Below, one piece after another: positions 16,821 through 25,360 of a DNA stretch of 64,000 bases. The position numbers and the translations under genes are program-made. How positions within the stretch are numbered: position 1 is the first letter of the stretch; every line of letters begins with the position of its first letter. Location: NCBI RefSeq assembly GCF_021228795.1, contig NZ_CP089309.1:1550001-1614000 (forward strand). Direction: 5' to 3'. Under the pieces are notes generated by a model. The model did no database searches. It had not been told where the DNA came from and worked only from the letters and a program-made list of their open reading frames with translations. This DNA comes from Thiocapsa bogorovii. GTDB taxonomy: Bacteria; Pseudomonadota; Gammaproteobacteria; Chromatiales; Chromatiaceae.

Positions 16821-18305
16821 ATGATGCGTGCCCCCGGACGCCTTTCGCTTGGACTCTACATGGGTCTTCTTGCTCTTCTCGTGCCGGGCCTTTCGCTCGC
16901 GAGCGAGTCGGGACAGTGGATCGACTTGACCGCGCATACCGTCGGCTATGCGGCCCTGATCATCTTCGTCGTCGCCTACGCGTTGGTGATGGCCGAGGAG
17001 TTCCTGCACCTGCGTAAATCCAAGCCGGTCATCATCGCTGCCGGGTTGATTTGGGCGCTGATCGCATACGTCTACTCCCAGAACGGTCTCACCCACGAGG
17101 CCGAGGCGGCGGTGCGGCACAACCTGCTGGAGTACTCCGAGCTGATGCTCTTCCTGCTGGTGGCGATGACTTATATCAACGCGATGCAGGAACGTCAGGT
17201 ATTCGACGCCTTGCGTGCTTGGCTGATCCGCAGGGGATTCGGTCTGCGCGCCCTCTTCTGGTTGACGGGAGGACTGGCGTTCGTCATCTCCCCGGTGGCC
17301 GACAACCTCACCACGGCGCTCTTGATGTGTGCGGTCGTCATGGCCGTCGGCGGTGACAACACCCGTTTCGTAACCCTGGCCTGCATCAACATTGTGGTCG
17401 CGGCAAATGCGGGCGGGGCCTTCAGCCCGTTCGGCGACATCACGACGCTGATGGTCTGGCAAAAGGGCATCATCGAATTCAATGGTTTCTTCGCGCTCTT
17501 CATTCCGGCACTCGTCAATTTTCTGGTTCCCGCGCTCTTTATGCATGCCGCCGTGCCGGACATCAAACCCGAGACGGTGTCGGTGCAACAGCCGCGTCGG
17601 GTATCCTTCTCGTACCATCGAGCCTCCGAGCCCACAGCCGAAACGGCGCCGGCGACAATCCATATGCGGCGCGGCGCCAGGCGCATCATCCTGCTGTTTC
17701 TGCTGACGATCGCTACGGCGGTAGGGTTTCACAGCTTCCTCAATCTACCACCCGTCATCGGCATGCTGACGGGCCTCGGCTATCTGCAATTCTTCGGCTT
17801 TTTTCTGCGGATGAGCCATCACGGCTGGCAGAAGCGCAACGCCGAGCGCGCGAACCTCATCGGCGACATCACGCCGTTCGATGTCTTCAACAAGGTCGCG
17901 CGCGCGGAGTGGGACACCCTGCTCTTCTTCTATGGCGTCGTCCTCTGTGTCGGCGGACTGGGATTCATCGGCTATCTCAGTCTGGCTTCGGATGTCATGT
18001 ATGAACAATGGGGACCGATTCCGGCCAATGTCGCCGTGGGGCTCCTGTCGGCGGTGGTCGACAATATCCCGGTGATGTTCGCCGTTCTGACCATGAATCC
18101 GGACATGGACCAAACGCAGTGGCTCCTGGTCACTTTGACGGCAGGCGTCGGCGGGTCACTGCTCTCGATCGGGTCGGCCGCAGGGGTCGCGCTGATGGGG
18201 CAGGCGCGCGGCATCTATACCTTTTTCGCACACCTGCGATGGACGCCCGAGATCGCCTTGGGATATTTCGCGAGCGTCGTCGTTCATTTGTGGATCAATG
18301 GCTGA
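16821..18305 (+). CDS. nhaD: NhaD-type Na+/H+ antiporter
   Basis: 494 aa with a signal-like first segment and about a dozen membrane helices. Family motifs include AEEFLHLRKSKPVI, ISPVADNLTTALLM, AANAGGAFSPFGDITTLMVW, and near the C-terminus SAVVDNIPVMFAVLTM with GGSLLSIGSAAGVALMG. The paired Asp/Asn-containing segments (VADNLTT and VVDNIP) are the ion-translocation region of the ion transporter superfamily. It exports Na+ in exchange for H+. A likely ribosome site, AGCAGGA, precedes the tandem ATGs. Confidence 0.9.
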   Translation: MMRAPGRLSLGLYMGLLALLVPGLSLASESGQWIDLTAHTVGYAALIIFVVAYALVMAEEFLHLRKSKPVIIAAGLIWALIAYVYSQNGLTHEAEAAVRHNLLEYSELMLFLLVAMTYINAMQERQVFDALRAWLIRRGFGLRALFWLTGGLAFVISPVADNLTTALLMCAVVMAVGGDNTRFVTLACINIVVAANAGGAFSPFGDITTLMVWQKGIIEFNGFFALFIPALVNFLVPALFMHAAVPDIKPETVSVQQPRRVSFSYHRASEPTAETAPATIHMRRGARRIILLFLLTIATAVGFHSFLNLPPVIGMLTGLGYLQFFGFFLRMSHHGWQKRNAERANLIGDITPFDVFNKVARAEWDTLLFFYGVVLCVGGLGFIGYLSLASDVMYEQWGPIPANVAVGLLSAVVDNIPVMFAVLTMNPDMDQTQWLLVTLTAGVGGSLLSIGSAAGVALMGQARGIYTFFAHLRWTPEIALGYFASVVVHLWING

Positions 18306-18332
18306 CGTCCGCATACCGCGGCGAACCTACCG

Positions 18333-18878
18333 ATGAGGCGATGGTGGCGCGGGCGTCGCTCTGCCGTCTCGAGCCTCATGATCGCGCTGATCCTAACCGG
18401 CGCTTGGTTGATGGAGCGCTGGGGACCGGGTCTGAACCCGGTCGATTGGTCGTTCGCCGCGTCCGGTCGGCTCTGCGCCTTGGATCAGGTGGTGGATGGA
18501 GATTCGCTGCGACTGACGTGCAGCGGCAAGCCCGTCGAGGTCCGTCTGTACTGTATCGACGCACCCGAGAAAGACCAGAAGCCGTGGAGCAATCGGTCCC
18601 GAGCACATCTGAAGCGAATCGCCGCGGATCGGGTCGAGCTGCGGCCCATCGAGACCGACCGCTTCGGGCGGACGGTGGCCGAGGTGTACTCCGCCGACGG
18701 CGAGCGACGCTCGTTGAACCTCGAGCAGGTCAAGCAGGGGCAGGCTGCGGTCTATCCCCGCTATTGCGCAGAGTCGCGTTTCTTCCGCGCGGAGCGCGAG
18801 GCTCGCGCCGCGGCGATTGGTATCTGGAGCACGCAGGGGGAGCATCAGACGCCTTGGGCCTTTCGCCATCGGCATTGA
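18333..18878 (+). CDS. Thermonuclease family (SNase-like) protein
   Basis: 181 aa. An N-terminal membrane anchor or signal (SSLMIALILTGAWLM) precedes an SNase-like OB domain: VVDGDSLRLTC, VRLYCIDAPEKDQ with the Arg and Glu of the active site, then ETDRFGRTVAEVY with the second Arg, and the family-typical VKQGQAAVY. It should act outside the cytoplasm as a nuclease, although many family members are uncharacterised. It starts 27 bp after nhaD and may be co-transcribed. Confidence 0.85.
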   Translation: MRRWWRGRRSAVSSLMIALILTGAWLMERWGPGLNPVDWSFAASGRLCALDQVVDGDSLRLTCSGKPVEVRLYCIDAPEKDQKPWSNRSRAHLKRIAADRVELRPIETDRFGRTVAEVYSADGERRSLNLEQVKQGQAAVYPRYCAESRFFRAEREARAAAIGIWSTQGEHQTPWAFRHRH

Positions 18879-18912
18879 GGTGCCCGCAAGAGACGCGATG
18901 ATGCCGCTCCGA

Positions 18913-19482
18913 TCAGGGCCTCAGTATCCTGCCCGTACGCCCGTCTCGGATGCAGGAGGGTTGGTCGGATCCGACACAGGGCCCTGTTAGGATCATGTCC
19001 GGAGCCTCGTCGAGCGCCAGTCGGACCTGCAAGGCCGTCCGGGCCGGTCTTCGGCTGGCTTGGTTGGCACTCGTGGAGACGATGGCGCCACCGTAGGTAC
19101 GGCAAAGCGCAGCGGCGAGCGGATGTGCCGTCACCCGAACCCCGAGGGTCTCGAAACGCCCGGTGAGCCAGCGGGGTGTCTCGGACCGCGCCGGCAGAAG
19201 CCAGGTATTCGGCCCCGGCCAGGTGGCCCGGATCTCAGCCATTCGATCGGCATCGAGCTGCAGCACGAAGGGTTCGATCTGGCCCGGATCCGAGGCGATC
19301 AGGATCAACCCCTTGGCGACATCACGGCGCTTCATGCTCAGAAGCCGCGCGACCGCATCGCCGTTCCAGGGGTCGCAACCCAAGCCGTATACGGCCTCGG
19401 TCGGATACGCGACGACGCCTCCGCTCGCAATGATGCGCGCGGCACGCCGTAACCCATAGTCGTGAAAATAAGGCGAGGTCAT
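18913..19482 (-). CDS. tsaC: Threonylcarbamoyl-AMP synthase (Sua5/YciO/YrdC family)
   Basis: 189 aa. The YrdC domain is complete: VVAYPTEAVYGLGCDPWN at residues ~23-40, KRRDVAKGLILIAS, WPGPNTWLLPA, GVRVTAHPLAAALC and GAIVSTSANQAS. It makes threonylcarbamoyl-AMP for the t6A37 modification of ANN-decoding tRNAs. The short length matches TsaC rather than the longer Sua5. It is convergent with the thermonuclease gene. Confidence 0.93.
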   Translation of the reverse strand: MTSPYFHDYGLRRAARIIASGGVVAYPTEAVYGLGCDPWNGDAVARLLSMKRRDVAKGLILIASDPGQIEPFVLQLDADRMAEIRATWPGPNTWLLPARSETPRWLTGRFETLGVRVTAHPLAAALCRTYGGAIVSTSANQASRRPARTALQVRLALDEAPDMILTGPCVGSDQPSCIRDGRTGRILRP

Positions 19483-19761
19483 CGGGGAACCAAGCTGGGT
19501 GCCGGGGATCCCACGGAGGCGACCGAGATTCGGGCGTGGTCACGGTCGGGGGACGAGCCCCGGCCCGCATTGCCGGATCGCAACGCACCCAGAGACCGGG
19601 AATCGGTATACTTCGACGCTTCTCGCCGACGGTGATCCAGGCAGGAGCAGCCGGGCCAGAAATGCGAATCCCGCAGGGATGGCCTCGGTATTCCCGCACC
19701 CTCGGCGATGCCCGGCACGTGCCCGAACTCTTTTCCCCTCTTACCTACCGGAGTTAATGTC

Positions 19762-19962
19762 ATGACCCTGATCAAAAATGTTGGTAAAACCGATCGAAAT
19801 ATCCGTCTGGCCGCCGGCGGCGTGCTGGTTTTCCTCGGCATCGTCACCAACACCGTGCTCTTTTCGATCATCGGCTTGGTCGTTCTCGCGACCGGCGCGA
19901 TCGGCACTTGCCCCGCGTACATGCCGTTGAACATCAACACCAACAAGGACGACAAGGCCTGA
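19762..19962 (+). CDS. DUF2892 (YgaP-like) small membrane protein
   Basis: 66 aa. It starts MTLIKNVGKTDRNIRLAAGG, the family signature, followed by two hydrophobic segments, GCCPAY-like GTCPAYMPLNI, and a charged tail. Such proteins are the membrane part of YgaP-type rhodaneses, but here it stands alone. The ATG at 19762 follows CCGGAGTTAATGTC, giving a suitable ribosome site. Confidence 0.85.
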   Translation: MTLIKNVGKTDRNIRLAAGGVLVFLGIVTNTVLFSIIGLVVLATGAIGTCPAYMPLNINTNKDDKA

Positions 19963-19980
19963 TCTAGGCCACGGGAGCAG

Positions 19981-20066
19981 GCTTGCCGACCACCCGCCCT
20001 TCACGGGCGGTGACCGGCAAGCAGAACGGAATCGAACGGCTCGGATTCGAAAGAACCCGAGCCGTT
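19981..20066. terminator. Two consecutive hairpins between convergent genes
   Basis: The first hairpin (19981-20022) pairs GCTTGCCG with CGGCAAGC around an inner CACCCGCCC/GGGCGGTG stem. The second (20035-20066) pairs AACGGCTCGG with CCGAGCCGTT, 10 bp perfect. They lie between the DUF2892 gene and the convergent methyltransferase gene, as expected for a shared bidirectional terminator, although U-tracts are weak. Confidence 0.6.
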
Positions 20067-20107
20067 TGGGTCTGTCGTTCGGGTCCCGAGACCTCAAGCG
20101 GCGACGA

Positions 20108-21154
20108 TCAAGCCGGACGCTCGAAAAGATAGTGACTCACGTACCACTCCTGCCCCTTTCGGTACCCGAATAGTTCGGCGCAGGCCATGAAAAACAACCG
20201 CCAGCGCATCCACCACACGCCCGCTTGAGCGCCGCCGTAGGTCTCTTCGAGAATCGGCCAGACGCGATCGCGTGCGGCATCTATCCGCTCCAACCAGGCA
20301 TTGAGCGTGCGCTCGTAATGCCGGCCATCCCAGCGCCAGCGCGTCACCAGCTTGAGATGTTCCTGAAAATGCAGCGGTAGATCGTCGCTCGGCATGATAC
20401 CGCCCGCGAAGAAATAGTGACTCATCCAGTCGCTCGGCCCCACGTCCTCGAAGGGATAGGGATGCTCGCGATGGACGAAGATATGCATCAGGAAGTGCCC
20501 GCCCGGCCTCAGCCAGTCATGCACGCGCGCGTACAGCTTGCGGTGGTTTCGCATGTGCTCGAACATTTCCAGCGACACGATCCGGTCGAATTGGCCGTCC
20601 GCCTGGAAATCGTTCATATCCGCGGTCACGATCTCCAGATTGGTCAGACCCCGTCGGTCCCGCTCTGCCTCGATGAAGGCGCGCTGCCCGCTTGAGTTCG
20701 ATACGCCGGTGATTCGGCAGTTCGGGAATCGCTCGGCCAGATACAGACTCAAGGCGCCCCATCCGCAACCCAGCTCCAGCACCCGATCGCCGTCTTGGAT
20801 CCCGGCCCGCTCGGCCGTGATGGCCAAGGAGGCCTCTTCCGCTTCTTCGAGCGACGTGATGCTCTCGGGCCAATAGCAGGAGCTGTATTTGCGACGCGGC
20901 CCCAACACGAGATCGAAGAAGGAGGCCGGCAGCTCGTAGTGCTGCTCGTTCGCACGCTCCGGCACGTCCGCGATCGGCGAGGCGTCCATCATGGCGATGA
21001 AGTCGCGTTTCTCGCGCATCGCCGCCTCGCAATCCTCCGTCGGCAAGGTCGCCAGTCGTCCGCGCAGCAAGGCGCGAATGCCGCTACGCGTCACGCTGTC
21101 GGGGACCTTACCTTGCTCGACCCACCGGATCGCCGTCTCTGTTGCACGCACCAT
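20108..21154 (-). CDS. CFA-synthase family SAM-dependent methyltransferase
   Basis: 348 aa from the ATG at 21154. Related to cyclopropane-fatty-acyl-phospholipid synthase: YELPASFFDLVLGPRRKYSS, CYWP, the SAM-binding VLELGCGWGALSLYLAERFP, ITGVSNSSGQRAFIE, VSLEMFEHMRN and HIFVHREHPYPFE, with a C-terminal YGYRKG-like FGYRKGQEWYVSHYLF. It is shorter than E. coli Cfa at the N-terminus, like the family of uncharacterised CFA-like methyltransferases. The lipid substrate and product are not fixed by sequence. Confidence 0.82.
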   Translation of the reverse strand: MVRATETAIRWVEQGKVPDSVTRSGIRALLRGRLATLPTEDCEAAMREKRDFIAMMDASPIADVPERANEQHYELPASFFDLVLGPRRKYSSCYWPESITSLEEAEEASLAITAERAGIQDGDRVLELGCGWGALSLYLAERFPNCRITGVSNSSGQRAFIEAERDRRGLTNLEIVTADMNDFQADGQFDRIVSLEMFEHMRNHRKLYARVHDWLRPGGHFLMHIFVHREHPYPFEDVGPSDWMSHYFFAGGIMPSDDLPLHFQEHLKLVTRWRWDGRHYERTLNAWLERIDAARDRVWPILEETYGGAQAGVWWMRWRLFFMACAELFGYRKGQEWYVSHYLFERPA

Positions 21155-21259
21155 CGTCGTCTCCTTGTTCGTCCCGTGACCAGGCGTCGACACGGAGGTA
21201 TTGGCGAGGAACCCCGAGGGCAAGCCGGCCGTGCAATTTTCCGCCGGACAAGCTCGACG

Positions 21260-22924
21260 CTAGCGCGGCGGCAACTGCTCCAACGCAAGCTTCAAGGCAG
21301 CCTCGCGATCCTCGACCCAACGATCCTCACGCATGGCGCCGCGCAAACCCAGGTGCTCCAGACGCTCGCGCGGCTGGCCGTGAACACCGGCCATGTAGAC
21401 CGCGTGACCTTGCGAGAGCGCATCGCGTACCGTCGACTCGACGGCGACCGCGGTCGTCACACCCATGTGCGGGACCTGACTCAGATCGATCACGACCGCC
21501 TGTGCACCCTTGAGCTTGGGGCTTTGACGACTGATGGCGGCCGCGGCACCGAAGACCAGCGGGCCGCTGAGATACAGGATCTTCACCCGACCGCGCCCTT
21601 GGGCGAGCAGCGATCGCTCCTCGCACGAGAGACCGGCGCACGGGGCCTCGTCGCGCGTGCGACGTGCCGGGAGAACACAGACGGACTCTTCCTGCACGTC
21701 GGCGAGACGTCGAATGGTGAGGACATTGGCGACGAAGAGACCGATCGCCACGGCGGTAATCAGATCGACGAAAACCGTCATCAAGATCACGGCGTAGGTG
21801 ATCAAGGCGCCCTTGAGCGACACGCGATGGGCGCGGGCGAGGAAACTCCAATCGATGATGTCGATACCGACCTTCACGGCGATGCCCGCAAGAACCGCGA
21901 GAGGGATGTTCGCGGTCAGTGCACCCGCCCAGACCACAACGACGGCCAGGATCGCCGCCCGAGTCAGACCCGAGAGTGCGGTCCGCCCGCCGGCCTGAAT
22001 GTTCACGACCGTGCCCATCGTCGCCCCGGCACCCGGCAGACCGCCGAACAAGCCGGAGGCCAGATTACCGATCCCCTGCCCCAACAGTTCCTTATCGGAA
22101 TCCACCTGTTTGCGGGTCAAGCTGCCTGCGATCACCGAGGTCAGCAGGGCGTCTACCGAGCCGAGCATCGCCAACACGAGCGCGTCGATCAGGATGGTCT
22201 GCCATTGCGCGACGCTGAACACGGGCATCTGTAACGAGGGCAGACCGCTCGGGATCTCGCCGATGCGCCGAATGTCCTGATCGCCCAGCCAGTAGACCGC
22301 GATCAGGGTGCCCACGACCAACACGACCAATTGCGGCGGCAGGATCCGCTTGACGCGGGCCGGCATCAGAAAAAGGATCGCGAGCGTCATCGCGGCCAAG
22401 GCGGCCTCGCGCAGATCGATCGACCCGATCAACCCGGGCAGTGCCCGCAGGGTTCCGATCACCCCGCCGCCCGGGGCCGCGTGTCCGAGCAATCCGGGCA
22501 GCTGGAGGATGACGAGAATAATGCCGATCCCCGACATAAAGCCGGAGATGACAGTGAAAGGCATCATGGTGACATAGCGCCCGAGCTTCATCGCACCGAA
22601 CGCGATCTGAAAGAGACCGGCGAGCATCACGACCGTAAAGGCCATGGCCATGCCTTGCTCGGGATCGGCGGCGATCAGCGAGGCAATCACCGCGGTAAAC
22701 ACCACGGTCATGGGACCGGTGGGCTCGGAGATGAGCGTGGGCGTCCCGCCGAACAGCGCTGCGAACAAGCCGATCAGGACCGCGCCGTACAGTCCGGCCT
22801 CCGCGCCCGCCCCGGATGCGACCCCGAAGGCGAGCGCCATCGGCAGCGCGATCACGGCAGCAGTCACCCCGCCGAAGAGGTCACCGCGGAGGTTATCGAA
22901 ACGGATCTCGTTGAAAACGCGCAT
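21260..22924 (-). CDS. SulP family anion permease, BicA-like candidate bicarbonate transporter
   Basis: 554 aa, full length. The N-terminus NLRGDLFGGVTAAVIALPMA resembles cyanobacterial BicA, followed by GTPTLISEPTGPMTVVFTAV, LGSVDALLTSVIAGSLTRKQ and LPGAGATMGTVVNIQAGGRT, and a C-terminal STAS domain (VVIDLSQVPHMGVTTAVAVE). About twelve to fourteen membrane segments are evident. It is divergent from cbbL with a 318-bp shared region, which suggests HCO3- supply to the carboxysome. Sulfate or another anion remains possible. Confidence 0.83.
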   Translation of the reverse strand: MRVFNEIRFDNLRGDLFGGVTAAVIALPMALAFGVASGAGAEAGLYGAVLIGLFAALFGGTPTLISEPTGPMTVVFTAVIASLIAADPEQGMAMAFTVVMLAGLFQIAFGAMKLGRYVTMMPFTVISGFMSGIGIILVILQLPGLLGHAAPGGGVIGTLRALPGLIGSIDLREAALAAMTLAILFLMPARVKRILPPQLVVLVVGTLIAVYWLGDQDIRRIGEIPSGLPSLQMPVFSVAQWQTILIDALVLAMLGSVDALLTSVIAGSLTRKQVDSDKELLGQGIGNLASGLFGGLPGAGATMGTVVNIQAGGRTALSGLTRAAILAVVVVWAGALTANIPLAVLAGIAVKVGIDIIDWSFLARAHRVSLKGALITYAVILMTVFVDLITAVAIGLFVANVLTIRRLADVQEESVCVLPARRTRDEAPCAGLSCEERSLLAQGRGRVKILYLSGPLVFGAAAAISRQSPKLKGAQAVVIDLSQVPHMGVTTAVAVESTVRDALSQGHAVYMAGVHGQPRERLEHLGLRGAMREDRWVEDREAALKLALEQLPPR

Positions 22925-23242
22925 AGATGACTCCGAGGGGCGACTCCGATGTCTTAAAGTCGGCTAACCAGTATCCCGGCCGGCCCGATTGAGCGATAAT
23001 AGTTGTTTCTTAAGTCTTACATTGATCTTCGTCTATGGGCGAGTCGATTCTCATGGCAACGCTAACGCTGAAGCGACCGGGGCTGCGAATGCCGCGCCGT
23101 CGTTACATAGACTATCGCTGATGCCATTGATAGAAAATATCGACTTTTTCCTATAGCACCACTTCAAGTAAGGTTGCGATCTCAGAGTTCGAAACGGCCT
23201 CCGCAGGCGAGGCGGACCAGGCACAGACCACAGGAGCTGACC
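22925..23242. promoter_or_regulatory. Divergent promoter region of sulP and the carboxysome operon
   Basis: 318 bp, AT-richer than its flanks. A candidate sigma70 promoter for cbbL is TTGATA (23127-23132) with CTATAG (23151-23156). TTA-N8-TAA at 22954-22967 contains a LysR-type T-N11-A element, and GATA-N5-TATC lies at 23129-23141; either could be a CbbR site. A ribosome site, CAGGAG, precedes the cbbL ATG. All are read by eye. Confidence 0.5.
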
Positions 23243-24658
23243 ATGAGCGTGAAGACCTACGATGCCGGTGTAAAAGAATACCGGGCCATGTATTGGACGC
23301 CGGACTATGTCCCTCTCGACACCGACCTCTTGGCCTGTTTCAAATGCACCGGCCAGCCGGGCGTGCCGCGCGAAGAGGTCGCCGCCGCCGTGGCTGCAGA
23401 GTCCTCGACCGGCACCTGGAGCACGGTGTGGTCGGAGCTCCTGACCGACCTCGAATTCTATAAAGGCCGCGCCTACCGCATCGAAGACGTGCCCGGCGAC
23501 AAAGAGTCCTTCTACGCCTTCATCGCCTACCCGATCGATCTCTTCGAGGAAGGCTCCGTCGTCAACGTCCTCACCTCGCTCGTCGGCAACGTGTTCGGAT
23601 TCAAGGCGTTGCGCCACCTGCGCCTGGAAGATATCCGCTTCCCGATCGCTTACGTGAAGACCTGCATGGGTCCGCCCAGCGGCATCCAGGTCGAGCGCGA
23701 CAAGCTCAACAAGTACGGACGACCGATGCTCGGCGCCACGATTAAGCCCAAGCTCGGCCTGTCGGCCAAGAACTACGGGCGTGCCGTTTACGAGTGTCTG
23801 CGTGGCGGTCTCGACCTGACGAAGGACGACGAGAACGTCAACTCCCAACCCTTCATGCGCTGGCAGAACCGTTTCGAGTTCGTCGCCGAGGCCGTATCTG
23901 CGGCTCAGGCCGAGACCGGAGAGCGCAAGGGCCATTACCTGAACGTGACCGCCCCGGATCCGGAGCAGATGTACGAGCGTGCCGAGTTCGCCAAAGAGCT
24001 GGGTCAGCCGATCATCATGCACGACTTCCTGACCGGCGGATTCACCGCGAACACGGGCCTGGCCAAGTGGTGTCGGAAGAACGGACTCCTGCTCCACATC
24101 CACCGCGCCATGCACGCGGTCATCGACCGTCATCCCAAGCACGGTATCCATTTCCGGGTGCTGGCCAAGTGCCTGCGTCTCTCGGGCGGCGACCACCTGC
24201 ACACCGGCACGGTCGTGGGTAAGCTCGAGGGCGACCGCGGCTCCACGCTCGGCTTCGTCGATCTGCTGCGCGAATCCTTCATCCCCGAAGACCGCGCCCG
24301 CGGCATCTTCTTCGATCAGGATTGGGGCTCCATGCCAGGCGTCTTCGCTGTCGCCTCCGGCGGTATCCACGTCTGGCACATGCCCGCGCTGGTCACCATC
24401 TTCGGCGACGACTCGGTCCTGCAGTTCGGTGGTGGTACCCAGGGTCATCCGTGGGGCAACGCGGCCGGCGCCGCTGCCAACCGCGTGGCGCTCGAAGCCT
24501 GCGTAAAGGCCCGCAACGAGGGACGCGAGCTCGAGAAGGAAGCGCGCGAGATCATGACCGCAGCGGCCAAGCACAGCCCGGAACTGGCGATCGCGATGGA
24601 GACCTGGAAAGAAATCAAGTTCGAGTTCGATACCGTCGACAAGCTCGACGTGGGTTGA
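23243..24658 (+). CDS. cbbL: RuBisCO large subunit, form IA (carboxysomal)
   Basis: 471 aa. It carboxylates ribulose-1,5-bisphosphate inside the carboxysome. The N-terminus [18 protein letters not shown] is form IA. The active site is complete: TIKPKLGLS, the carbamylated Lys in [28 protein letters not shown], and loop 6 [12 protein letters not shown] followed by [16 protein letters not shown]. The ATG at 23243 is chosen for its ribosome site and family length; the frame runs further upstream without homology. It is the first gene of the carboxysome operon. Confidence 0.97.
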   Translation: MSVKTYDAGVKEYRAMYWTPDYVPLDTDLLACFKCTGQPGVPREEVAAAVAAESSTGTWSTVWSELLTDLEFYKGRAYRIEDVPGDKESFYAFIAYPIDLFEEGSVVNVLTSLVGNVFGFKALRHLRLEDIRFPIAYVKTCMGPPSGIQVERDKLNKYGRPMLGATIKPKLGLSAKNYGRAVYECLRGGLDLTKDDENVNSQPFMRWQNRFEFVAEAVSAAQAETGERKGHYLNVTAPDPEQMYERAEFAKELGQPIIMHDFLTGGFTANTGLAKWCRKNGLLLHIHRAMHAVIDRHPKHGIHFRVLAKCLRLSGGDHLHTGTVVGKLEGDRGSTLGFVDLLRESFIPEDRARGIFFDQDWGSMPGVFAVASGGIHVWHMPALVTIFGDDSVLQFGGGTQGHPWGNAAGAAANRVALEACVKARNEGRELEKEAREIMTAAAKHSPELAIAMETWKEIKFEFDTVDKLDVG

Positions 24659-24820
24659 GGGAAGCCTCCAGTCTTCTGCCGCCAGCCTCCTGCTCGGGAT
24701 AGCCCGAGCTGCGATGCGAATCCGGCACCAGCCGAGAGCTGGCGGCTGGAGCCCGGCGGCAGGAAGCGCTGACCCACTTACGACCGAACCCAACGCATTC
24801 GCACAACGAGGACCGAAACC
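24659..24820 (+). repeat. Hairpin-rich spacer between cbbL and cbbS
   Basis: This 162-bp spacer contains a tight hairpin, GCTCGGG (24692-24698) with CCCGAGC (24703-24709), enclosed by a longer inverted repeat, GCCGCCAGC (24678-24686) with GCTGGCGGC (24738-24746). The structures could slow exonuclease or RNase processing between the two RuBisCO messages and so tune subunit ratio. That role is inference. Confidence 0.55.
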
Positions 24821-25165
24821 ATGCCGTTCCAAAGCACCACGGGCGATTACCAGACCAAATACACACTGGAGACCTTCGGGTTTCTGCCGCCGATGACGCA
24901 AGAGGAGATCTTCGATCAGATCGCCTACATCATCGCGCAGGGTTGGACGCCGGGCATTGAGCATATCCATCCCAGCAAGTCCATGAACCACTACTGGACC
25001 ATGTGGAAGCTGCCCTTCTTCGGGGTGACCGATCTGGCCCAGGTGGTGAGCGAGCTCGAGGCCTGCCATCGCTCCTATCCGGATCACCACGTCCGTGTGA
25101 CCGGCTACGACAACTACACCCAGAGCCAGGGTTCCTGTTTCGTGGTGTTCGAGGGTCGCGGCTGA
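24821..25165 (+). CDS. cbbS: RuBisCO small subunit
   Basis: 114 aa. Family landmarks are YTLETFGFLPPMTQEEI, AYIIAQGWTPGIEHI, NHYWTMWKLPFFG and HVRVTGYDNYTQSQGSCFVVF. It caps the large-subunit octamer to give L8S8. It lies 162 bp after cbbL and is followed by csoS2, the standard alpha-carboxysome order. Confidence 0.97.
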   Translation: MPFQSTTGDYQTKYTLETFGFLPPMTQEEIFDQIAYIIAQGWTPGIEHIHPSKSMNHYWTMWKLPFFGVTDLAQVVSELEACHRSYPDHHVRVTGYDNYTQSQGSCFVVFEGRG

Positions 25166-25360
25166 TCGTAGAGCCGTCGGCAGTCAACGTCCGGCGGTGC
25201 GTCCAGGCACCGTCGGATGGAGAGGTGCCGAACACTTGAGATCCAGTGTTTCAACACCGAGCGGGCGGCGCGTTCGCCGAGCCGGTGATGCGAACGGAGT
25301 CAGGCGTACATCCCGCCGTCGCTATCACCGCTGATGCGCTCCACGTCCAAGGGAACGACC

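Noticed and set aside
20795-22234. 479-codon plus-strand frame opposite the methyltransferase and SulP genes
   Set aside because: Rich in Arg, Gln, His and Asp, as usual for reverse frames of membrane-protein genes; no domain recognised.
23051-25090. Very long minus-strand open frame (679 codons) opposite cbbL and cbbS
   Set aside because: It is antisense to two certain genes. Long reverse frames are expected opposite high-GC genes with strong codon bias, and the translation shows no domain.
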